DNA of 5,464 nucleotides from Leptospira sp. (GTDB lineage: Bacteria > Spirochaetota > Leptospiria > Leptospirales > Leptospiraceae): NCBI GenBank assembly GCA_025457985.1, contig JALOTI010000165.1, forward strand, positions 1 through 5,464, written 5' to 3'. The position numbers were made by a program, and so were the translations under genes. Below, one piece after another: positions 1-5,464 of the stretch. The notes under the pieces were generated by a model. The model did no database searches and was not told the DNA's origin. It saw only the letters and a list, made by a program, of their open reading frames with translations. How positions within the stretch are numbered: position 1 is the first letter of the stretch; each line of letters starts with the position of its first letter.

Positions 1-108
1 AGTGCCAGACTTACAATCTGGACAGCATTCTTTCATCCCAGGAGTTCCAGGTCAACTAAGTATACCGCCATATTAATATAGTGAGTACCAACTGTAAACA
101 GTAAACCA
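1..108 (+). pseudogene. Frame-broken end of an ABC exporter transmembrane domain
   Basis: No single frame is open through this stretch. Frame 1 stops at 79-84 (TAG TGA), frame 2 at 74-76 (TAA), frame 3 at 57-59 and 102-104 (TAA). Pieces of the three frames read in order resemble the last membrane helix and exit of an ABC exporter: frame 1 gives RLTI (7-18), frame 2 gives GQ...F then GQLS (20-61), frame 3 gives YRHINIVSTNCKQ (63-101). Frame 1 then resumes into the ATPase domain from about 103. The pattern LTxGQxxxF, then GQL, then a Q-ended helix is typical of this family before the nucleotide-binding domain. Each junction is a net +1 (or -2) shift, and the three shifts sum to a multiple of three. 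The segment may be a genuine decayed gene or low-quality sequence. The stop codons are directly visible; the stitched reading is my inference. Confidence 0.5.
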
Positions 109-798
109 CTGATTTTTGAAAGCACAAATGAACCAATTGGCGTTCAATTAACTGATGTTAGCTATACACTTCCAAATAACCAACCGATACTGGACCATTT
201 CAATCTAAAGGTAAGTCCCGGTAAAGCAGTGGGTATTGTAACTGATTCACCTTATGATTCCCAGATTCTTTTGGATTTAATATCGGCCTTGAGACAACCC
301 GAACACGGACTTGTAGAATATGACAATCAAAACATTCAGGAAGTGTCTTATCACCAAATCCAAGCGGCAAATTATTTAGTTCGTGGAAATGAGGTATTTG
401 AGGGAAGTATTTTAGAAAACCTGAGGGTTGGTCGCGAAGACATAAGTTTAATCCAAATTCGGGAAGTTTTGAATGAACTAGGCTTTTGGGATACCATACA
501 AAAACTCCCACAAGGAATACATACACATTTGCTAACATTTGGTTATCCCTTTGATACAATCCAAGCTAATATGATAACAATCGCAAGGGCGTTACTTGGA
601 AATCCGAGGCTTTTGCTTATTGATGGAAACTTGGACATTCTCCCCAACGAAATGGCTCAGTCCTGCTTAAAACTAATTTTGAAAAAACCTAGACCCTGGA
701 CTGTGTTTGTCGTTTCTAAATCACAAGCAGTACTTTCTAAAATGGATCAAATCCTGAAGTTAGAACACAAATCTCACACATTAAAATCGGTTAAATAA
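85..798 (+). CDS. Degenerate ABC transporter ATP-binding domain (pseudo-ATPase), 5' end missing
   Basis: This frame is open for 237 codons to TAA at 796-798 and aligns almost without gaps to an ABC exporter nucleotide-binding domain. Recognisable parts are the A-loop strand (VSYTLPNNQPIL, from about 160), the post-Walker A helix, GSILENL after the Q-loop, LPxG before the signature, and IARALLGNPRLLLID. The catalytic residues are lost. The Walker A GxxGxGKST position reads TDSPYDSQI (241-267), the Q-loop Gln is Arg (382-384), LSGGQ is FDTIQ (550-564), the Walker B Asp remains (622-624) but the catalytic Glu is Gly (625-627), the D-loop SALD is DILP, and the switch His is Lys (718-720). It should not hydrolyse ATP. 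The first in-frame start is GTG at 229, inside the Walker A region, so it cannot be the true start; no ATG, GTG or TTG lies in frame between 85 and 229. It precedes the HlyD gene by 9 bp, in the usual place for the ABC subunit of a type I secretion or efflux system. It could be a pseudogene remnant or the structural half of a heterodimer. Confidence 0.8.
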   Translation, partial: VPTVNSKPLIFESTNEPIGVQLTDVSYTLPNNQPILDHFNLKVSPGKAVGIVTDSPYDSQILLDLISALRQPEHGLVEYDNQNIQEVSYHQIQAANYLVRGNEVFEGSILENLRVGREDISLIQIREVLNELGFWDTIQKLPQGIHTHLLTFGYPFDTIQANMITIARALLGNPRLLLIDGNLDILPNEMAQSCLKLILKKPRPWTVFVVSKSQAVLSKMDQILKLEHKSHTLKSVK

Positions 799-803
799 GG
801 TGA
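797..803 (+). promoter_or_regulatory. Ribosome binding site of the HlyD-family gene
   Basis: The sequence AAGGTGA overlaps the stop codon of the upstream ABC-like frame and lies a few bases before ATG 808. The 9-bp gap leaves no room for a separate promoter, so the adaptor gene is probably cotranscribed with the ABC-like frame. It fixes the chosen start. Confidence 0.65.
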
Positions 804-807
804 TTCT

Positions 808-2160
808 ATGAAAACGAGTACAACACGTAAATGGAAACTCCGACACGATTTACCGTCCTTTCGACTGGTTCAAACAGCGGTGCCGGCGCAGTCCCTTGCC
901 TATCTACTTACATTAATTTTTTTCCTATCTATTCTGATCTTAATCTATGTTCCTTGGCAACAGACGACGATGGGATTTGGAAGAGTCGTTGCTTATGCGC
1001 CTTTGGATAGGCAACAAGTAATAGAATCACCTATTAGTGGTCGCGTAGTAAAATGGCATGTTCACGAAGGAACAAGAGTTAGAAAAGGTGATCCAATCAT
1101 TGATATTTCTGATAATGATCCAAATTTTATAAACAGGATTCGTGAAGAAAAAAATGCCCTCTTACAAAGATTAGATGCTGCGAGAGTCAGAGAAGATTCA
1201 ATTAGATCGCGAATTTTGAGTTTACGTTCTTCCATGGGTAATGCGGTTAGTGCAGCTGATTCCAGAAGAATGATGGCGAAGGACAGGGTTCGTGCCAGCG
1301 AACAGGCAGTTGATGCGGCTAAGGCAGCTTTTAAAACAGCTCAACTCAACTTGGACCGCCAAAGACAGCTTCTAGAAAAAGGCCTTACATCGAAAAGAGC
1401 TCTGGAACTTGCTGAACTTGATTATGCAAATGCAGAGACAGGACTGGATCGTTCTAAGGCTGCGTATGATGCAGCTGTAAAAGAAGAACGTGCACTCAAT
1501 AGTGACACTGGAAAAGCACAACAAGATGGAGAAGCTGCGATTAACGATGCGAAAGCTGCACTCGCTACCGCCCAATCCGAAGTCGCAAGGGTGTTAGAAG
1601 ATTTACCACGATTGGAAGCTCGACTGTCTCGCCAGCAAAACCAAGAAGTATTTGCGCCAAGAGATGGAACCATCATGCGAATTTTAGTAAACCCTGATAC
1701 ACAACAGGTGAAAGAAGGCGATGGAGTCGCAATTCTTGTGCCTGATTCGGAAGACAAAGCAGTAGAACTATTTATATCTGGAAATGATATCCCACTTGTC
1801 GGCGAAGGACGAAAAGTCAGACTACAATTCCAAGGATATCCAGTTTTACAAATCAGCGGTTGGCCAGAAACAGCAGTGGGTACTTTTGGCGGTGTGGTAA
1901 AACTCGTTGACGTTACAGATAATGGTTCGGGGAATTTTCGTGTGCTTGTTATGCCTGATAGAGAGGATCGGGAATGGCCATCCAGTCGTTATCTAAGGCA
2001 AGGAGTGCGAGCGAAAGGTTGGATATTTCTCAACCGTGTGAGTGTTGGTTTTGAACTTTGGCGAAGGTTCAACGACTTTCCACCTAACTTACCCATGGAC
2101 GATCCTGATATGAAAAAATTACTAGATAACGATTCTAGTGGAGACCAGAAGGGAAAATGA
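808..2160 (+). CDS. HlyD-family periplasmic adaptor (membrane fusion protein) of a type I secretion/tripartite efflux system
   Basis: The product is a 450-residue adaptor that would bridge an inner-membrane ABC exporter to a TolC-type channel. A short basic cytoplasmic N-terminus is followed by one membrane helix (about 29-48) ending in VPWQQT. The first half of the lipoyl/biotinyl-like domain follows (about 58-100, with ISGRVVKWHVHEGTRVRKGD). A long Ala-, Arg- and Glu-rich coiled-coil hairpin spans about 105-275. The second lipoyl half starts at FAPRDGTIMRI (282-292), followed by beta-barrel and membrane-proximal regions (about 315-425) with SGWPETAVGTFGG and a Trp-rich end (FELWRRFNDFPP). 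The hairpin tip has the full RxxxLxxxxxxS motif (R184, L188, S195) used by adaptors to contact TolC. A charged 20-residue tail ends the protein. Length and layout match HlyD-like adaptors. ATG 808 is supported by AAGG seven bases upstream. The 3' end overlaps the TolC gene by ATGA. The substrate is unknown. Confidence 0.93.
   Translation: MKTSTTRKWKLRHDLPSFRLVQTAVPAQSLAYLLTLIFFLSILILIYVPWQQTTMGFGRVVAYAPLDRQQVIESPISGRVVKWHVHEGTRVRKGDPIIDISDNDPNFINRIREEKNALLQRLDAARVREDSIRSRILSLRSSMGNAVSAADSRRMMAKDRVRASEQAVDAAKAAFKTAQLNLDRQRQLLEKGLTSKRALELAELDYANAETGLDRSKAAYDAAVKEERALNSDTGKAQQDGEAAINDAKAALATAQSEVARVLEDLPRLEARLSRQQNQEVFAPRDGTIMRILVNPDTQQVKEGDGVAILVPDSEDKAVELFISGNDIPLVGEGRKVRLQFQGYPVLQISGWPETAVGTFGGVVKLVDVTDNGSGNFRVLVMPDREDREWPSSRYLRQGVRAKGWIFLNRVSVGFELWRRFNDFPPNLPMDDPDMKKLLDNDSSGDQKGK
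1357..1392 (+). other. RLS hairpin-tip motif coding segment
   Basis: These codons encode R184, L188 and S195 with the exact spacing RxxxLxxxxxxS found at the alpha-hairpin tip of AcrA/HlyD-type adaptors, where it docks onto the TolC helical barrel. Its preservation suggests that adaptor-channel contact is under selection. The motif is seen directly; its role is known from the family. Confidence 0.7.
2149..2153 (+). promoter_or_regulatory. Ribosome binding site inside the adaptor gene, for the TolC-like gene
   Basis: AAGGG lies three bases before ATG 2157, within the last codons of the adaptor gene. Together with the ATGA stop/start overlap it points to translational coupling and supports the 2157 start. 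The spacing is short. Confidence 0.5.
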
Positions 2161-3650
2161 AACATTTCTATATGTTTTTATTCGCGATCTTTTGTCTATA
2201 CGGGATGTTTTTTGTGAATGCAATTAATGCAGATCCCAAAAAGGATCCTTTCGAATCTCTGCATGGTCCAAATATCTATGCAGAAGATTATATATTCAAA
2301 CAACCGGGAGTTTTAGGTTTAGATGAGCTACTGAAGGCAGTAGACAAATCCTATCCGCTGGTACTTGCCGCAGAAAAATTACTATCTGAAGCAGAATACA
2401 ACTACTTAGCAGCTGAAGGTGCTTTTGACCTTCAATTCAAATCCATGGGGACTACCAAACCCATTGGTTATTATACAAACAATGCCGCCGATGCTATGTT
2501 CGAAAAACCAACTCCGTTAGGTGGAACATCTTTTTTTGCGGGATACAGAATCGGCAGGGGAACTTTTCCTGTTTACGATGGTCGTCGCCAAACAAATGAT
2601 TATGGAGAAGTCCGAGCAGGTGCTATTTTCCCTCTTATGCGGAACCGTGAGATTGATAAAAATAGGGCGGATCTTAGAAAAGCGGACATAGATCGAAAGT
2701 TGGCGGAGCTCTCTATACAAAAATTAAAGATTGAGGTTATAAAAGAAGCAACCAAACGCTATTGGAAATGGGTTGCAACAGGCCAAGAATACCTTGTCAT
2801 TAAAGATTTGTTAGCTCTTGCTAAAAATCGTCAAACTCAGATCTATGATCGAATCAAACTTGGAGACCTTCCGAAAATCGAGGGAACAGACAACGATAGA
2901 GCAATATTACAAAGAGAATCTCAATTTGTCGCCGCTGAACGAGAGTTACAAAAAGCGGCTATTGACCTGTCTCTGTTTTTACGAAAGCCCGACGGAACAC
3001 TCATCCTTCCAACGACAGACCGATTGCCAATTGGATTTCCAATTCCTATCGACTACAAGAAAATCGATATGGAGAATAGTATTAAATTAGCATGGAAATT
3101 TAGACCCGAGCTAAAAGACTACGAATTCAAACGAGACAAGGCAAGAATCGACCAAGAGATGGGGTTTAACTCTCTCAAGCCTCAAGTTGATTTAATGGTT
3201 GCAGGTTCCCAAGATATGGGTCCCGGTTCCGTCGTCAGGTCTAAACCCGAGCTCGAAGCCTCCATCATATTAAATGTTCCTATCCAAACCAGAAGACCTA
3301 GGGGTCAAATCGGAGCTGCCGAAGCGCGGGTCGCTCAGCTCGACCAGGAGTATCAATTTTCCAAAGACAAAATTATGACAGAAGTCCAAGACTCCATTTC
3401 AGAAGTTATCGCCTCTGCAAAACGAGTGGATGTAATTAAAAACGAAGTGGAGCTCGCTCGCAAATTAGAAGTTCTAGAGCGGGACCGATTCAATTTGGGA
3501 GATTCGAATTTACTATTTGTAAATATTAGAGAACAAACGAGTGCCGAGGCCGCTGTACGAGAAATAAAGGCTCTCTTTGACCACCATGTTTCTGTTGCAC
3601 ACTACCAAGCAGCTGTCGCCGCAAGTTTACATATAAATCCCCTTCCATAA
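2157..3650 (+). CDS. TolC-family outer-membrane efflux/secretion channel
   Basis: The product is a 497-residue outer-membrane protein of the TolC family, which forms a trimeric beta-barrel and periplasmic helical tunnel for type I secretion or efflux. A signal peptide (hydrophobic to about residue 20, likely cleaved after NAINA at 25) precedes the mature DPKK. There is no lipobox Cys, so it is not a lipoprotein of the OprM type. Two helical repeats are visible. The first has LDELLKAVDKSYPLVLAAE (55-73), AGAIFPLMRNREIDKNRADLRKA (154-176) and a long helix to about 280. The second has ENSIKLAWKFRPELKDYE (306-323), LNVPI...RPRGQIGAAEARVAQLD (372-396), and a long helix ending in ERDRFNLGDSNLLFVNIREQ (441-460). 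These are family hallmarks; overall identity to E. coli TolC is clearly low. The start overlaps the adaptor stop (ATGA). It would receive cargo through the upstream HlyD-type adaptor. Confidence 0.92.
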   Translation: MKHFYMFLFAIFCLYGMFFVNAINADPKKDPFESLHGPNIYAEDYIFKQPGVLGLDELLKAVDKSYPLVLAAEKLLSEAEYNYLAAEGAFDLQFKSMGTTKPIGYYTNNAADAMFEKPTPLGGTSFFAGYRIGRGTFPVYDGRRQTNDYGEVRAGAIFPLMRNREIDKNRADLRKADIDRKLAELSIQKLKIEVIKEATKRYWKWVATGQEYLVIKDLLALAKNRQTQIYDRIKLGDLPKIEGTDNDRAILQRESQFVAAERELQKAAIDLSLFLRKPDGTLILPTTDRLPIGFPIPIDYKKIDMENSIKLAWKFRPELKDYEFKRDKARIDQEMGFNSLKPQVDLMVAGSQDMGPGSVVRSKPELEASIILNVPIQTRRPRGQIGAAEARVAQLDQEYQFSKDKIMTEVQDSISEVIASAKRVDVIKNEVELARKLEVLERDRFNLGDSNLLFVNIREQTSAEAAVREIKALFDHHVSVAHYQAAVAASLHINPLP

Positions 3651-3728
3651 AACCAATTTTCACTTTAAAAAAAATACGGCTTTTAGATAAAGAGATCGGC
3701 TTTAGTTTTTTCACAGAAGAAGGTTTAC
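3651..3728 (+). promoter_or_regulatory. Intergenic region upstream of the antiporter, with a direct repeat
   Basis: This 78-bp gap is AT-rich and contains a near-perfect direct repeat, CGGCTTTTAG at 3677-3686 and CGGCTTTAG at 3697-3705, 20 bp apart start to start. No convincing stem-loop terminator follows the TolC stop; the only inverted match is the weak CTTTA/TAAAG. TAGATA at 3684-3689 could be a -10 box, but I see no well-spaced -35. GAAGAAGG at 3716-3723 is the ribosome binding site for ATG 3729. The gap is long enough for a promoter, which is why the antiporter is treated as a possible separate unit. Confidence 0.35.
3677..3705 (+). repeat. Short direct repeat, two copies of CGGCTTT(T)AG
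   Basis: Two copies (3677-3686 and 3697-3705) start 20 bp apart, about two helical turns, in the gap before the antiporter. One copy has an extra T. The spacing is compatible with tandem binding of a regulator on one DNA face, but chance in AT-rich sequence is also possible. Confidence 0.4.
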
Positions 3729-5444
3729 ATGCACGGTGAAGAGTCCCTACTCACGGATATTGGTTTAAGTATTGTATTTGCAACGATTCTCAGTCATATT
3801 GCCCGCGTGCTCAAACAGCCATTAATCTTAGGATACATCCTTGGAGGTGCCATCTTAGGAAAAGAGATGGGATTCGGGCTTGTCACAAATGAAGCTAGCA
3901 TAGAGCTTATTTCAGAAATTGGACTGATCCTGCTTCTTTTTATCATCGGTCTTGAAATTAATTTAAGCGAACTAGCAAAAATGGGAAAATCCATGTTCCT
4001 ACTCGGAATACTGCAGTTCACTTTGTCCGTTGCTTTCGTTTATTCGATATTTCCATTTCTTGGTCTTCCGATAGGTACCGAAAAATTTGATCTTCTCTAT
4101 ATCGCTGTTGCATTGTCATTAAGCTCTACACTAATTGTTGTTAAACTTCTCCAAGATAAAGTTGAAATTAACACTCTTTCGGGAAAGTTAACTGTTGGAG
4201 TTTTGGTTTTCCAGGATATTTGGGCGATTCTCTTTATGGGAGTTCAACCAAACCTCAACAATCCAGAAATACTAAAGATCTTAGGTTCAGTAGGAATCAT
4301 CGTTCTCTTAATCGTTTTTAGTTTCAGTGTGAGCAAATACGTACTTGCTCGCGTGTATAAGGCATGTGCTAGCAGTCCCGAGCTCATTCTTTTAACATCG
4401 ATAATGTGGTGTTTTTTGATCTGTGGGATCGCGGGAGAAGCTGGACTCTCCAAAGAAATGGGTGCCTTAGTAGCTGGTATGAGTATTGCTGCATTTCCTT
4501 ATGGTGCGGATGTAATGTCAAAGCTCATAGGTATTCGAGATTTTTTTGTAACCCTATTTTTTGTCGCACTTGGATTAAAGGTTCCTTTGCCTAGCCTTGA
4601 GGTGATCGGAATTTCTATGGCTCTCATTTTAATTATGTTAGTTGTTAGAATTTTAACCGTAGCGCCAATTATCATTAAACTTGGAACAGGTGTCCGAAAC
4701 GGTTTTTTAACTGGACTTAATCTTGCTCAGATCTCAGAATTTTCACTTGTTATTTTGGCGCTTGGAGCTGGGTTTGATCACGTAACAGGAAAACTCCAAG
4801 CGGTGATACTTACCTCAACAATCATTGCTTCGGTACTATCTACTTATATCATTCTTTTTAACCACCAGATAGCGGCTGTTATGGAGCGTTTGGTTGCTAA
4901 AATTGGTATTTCTGATAAATCTGCAGAAAAAGCAGGATCAACTGGAAATCCAGACCAAGCAGGTAGTTCTCACGGCGATGGGATGGTTCGAGACATCATC
5001 ATTCTAGGTTATTTTAGAATTGCACGTGCGTTTGTTCAATATTTGGAAGATCTTTCGCCATCCCTCATCAAACGAATCATCATTGCTGACTACAATCCCG
5101 CATTCAAAGAGGATTTGATCAAAAAAGGATTTCAATGGACCTACGCAGACCTTGCACATCCAGAATCCTTATCTCATATTGGATTACACGATGCGTCCAT
5201 GGTCGTTTGTACGATCTCTGATTCTTTTCTTAAAGGTACAAACAACACAAGACTACTTTCGACTTTAAGTAAACTGGCACCACATGCAAAAATCATCCTT
5301 ACGGGAGACGAACCTGCAGAAGCCAAGAAGCTGATGGCCGATGGTGCGCAAAAGGTAATTATTCCCGGTGTTATAACAGGTGAATTTTTATATGACTACA
5401 TAACAAGTGGTATGCGGTCAAAAGTTGAAACAGTTATAGAATAA
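3729..5444 (+). CDS. CPA2-family (Kef-type) monovalent cation:proton antiporter with degenerate C-terminal RCK/TrkA-N-like domain
   Basis: The product is a 571-residue inner-membrane antiporter that would exchange K+ or Na+ for H+ in pH and ion balance. The N-terminal Na+/H+ exchanger domain (about 10-380, some 12-13 helices) carries the family motifs: QPLILGYILGGAILG (30-44), GLILLLFIIGLEINLSEL (65-82), ALSLSSTLIVVKLL (128-141), the ion-site pair Q162-D163 in VLVFQDIWAIL, GLSKEMGALVAGM (239-251), FFVTLFFVALGL (272-283) and LAQISEFSLVILALG (332-346). The Gln-Asp pair, rather than Asp-Asp, is typical of electroneutral Kef-like exchangers. A hydrophilic linker rich in Gly, Ser and Asp (about 395-418) leads to a Rossmann-like domain (421-560): RDIIILGYFRIA, IIADYNP, ADLAHPESL, DASMVVCTISD. 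The GxGxxG loop reads GYFRIA (427-432), with two of three glycines lost, so NAD(H) or nucleotide control is doubtful. ATG 3729 has GAAGAAGG five bases upstream. The protein is slightly shorter than KefB/KefC of E. coli. A kefB or kefC symbol would be too specific. Confidence 0.93.
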   Translation: MHGEESLLTDIGLSIVFATILSHIARVLKQPLILGYILGGAILGKEMGFGLVTNEASIELISEIGLILLLFIIGLEINLSELAKMGKSMFLLGILQFTLSVAFVYSIFPFLGLPIGTEKFDLLYIAVALSLSSTLIVVKLLQDKVEINTLSGKLTVGVLVFQDIWAILFMGVQPNLNNPEILKILGSVGIIVLLIVFSFSVSKYVLARVYKACASSPELILLTSIMWCFLICGIAGEAGLSKEMGALVAGMSIAAFPYGADVMSKLIGIRDFFVTLFFVALGLKVPLPSLEVIGISMALILIMLVVRILTVAPIIIKLGTGVRNGFLTGLNLAQISEFSLVILALGAGFDHVTGKLQAVILTSTIIASVLSTYIILFNHQIAAVMERLVAKIGISDKSAEKAGSTGNPDQAGSSHGDGMVRDIIILGYFRIARAFVQYLEDLSPSLIKRIIIADYNPAFKEDLIKKGFQWTYADLAHPESLSHIGLHDASMVVCTISDSFLKGTNNTRLLSTLSKLAPHAKIILTGDEPAEAKKLMADGAQKVIIPGVITGEFLYDYITSGMRSKVETVIE

Positions 5445-5464
5445 GGCCTTTTTTCTTAAAATCT

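Noticed and set aside
200..559. Minus-strand open frame of 119 codons
   Set aside because: It lies antisense to the ABC-like domain, shows no recognisable motif or coherent fold, and the + strand frame matches a known family throughout.
1422..1757. Minus-strand open frame of 111 codons, Ser- and Ala-rich
   Set aside because: It is a mirror of the Ala-rich coiled-coil codons of the adaptor gene; the composition is what reverse reading of such codons gives.
2818..3090. Plus-strand open frame of 90 codons inside the TolC-like gene
   Set aside because: It is out of frame with a clear TolC-family protein, has no ribosome binding site of note and no family features.
3664..3691. CTTTA...TAAAG inverted repeat as a terminator of the secretion operon
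   Set aside because: A five-base AT-rich stem with a long loop is too weak, and no T-run follows directly.
5442..5464. AAGGCCTT followed by a T-run after the antiporter stop, as a terminator
   Set aside because: The palindrome has no loop and cannot form a stable hairpin alone; the window ends before any longer stem could be judged.
1..5464. CRISPR array, tRNA, rRNA, insertion sequence or integrase
   Set aside because: No regularly spaced repeats, cloverleaf-like sequences, terminal inverted repeats or recombinase motifs were seen on either strand.

Overview
The window is AT-rich, densely packed and coded entirely on the + strand. It reads as the end of an accessory secretion or efflux operon followed by a separate cation/proton antiporter gene. 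Codon use, the low G+C (by eye around 40%) and the style of the proteins fit a spirochaete of the Leptospira type. This is an inference from overall resemblance; no rRNA or other marker gene is present to confirm it.

Region 1 (1-798) is the C-terminal part of an ABC exporter. The nucleotide-binding domain is recognisable almost without gaps, but every catalytic motif has been replaced: Walker A, the Q-loop Gln, the LSGGQ signature, the Walker B Glu and the switch His. Upstream of it, bases 1-108 read like the end of an ABC transmembrane domain only if three reading frames are stitched together. No ATG, GTG or TTG start lies in frame before the ATPase fold begins. The locus is therefore either a decayed ABC gene or a non-hydrolysing pseudo-ATPase whose 5' part is broken or mis-sequenced here.

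Region 2 (808-3650) holds a HlyD-type periplasmic adaptor and a TolC-type outer-membrane channel. The two overlap by ATGA, so they are very probably translationally coupled. With the ABC-like gene 9 bp upstream they form an operon in the usual type I secretion / tripartite efflux order: ABC, adaptor, channel. The adaptor carries a complete RLS hairpin-tip motif, so docking onto TolC is expected to work. The energy-supplying subunit visible here cannot hydrolyse ATP by any known mechanism. A working partner ATPase should therefore be sought just upstream or elsewhere. No exported substrate is seen.

Region 3 (3651-5464) is a 78-bp gap with a short direct repeat, then a complete CPA2 (Kef-type) monovalent cation:proton antiporter with a C-terminal Rossmann-like regulatory domain. 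Its GxGxxG nucleotide-binding loop is degenerate. The antiporter is probably a separate transcription unit and functionally unrelated to the secretion genes.
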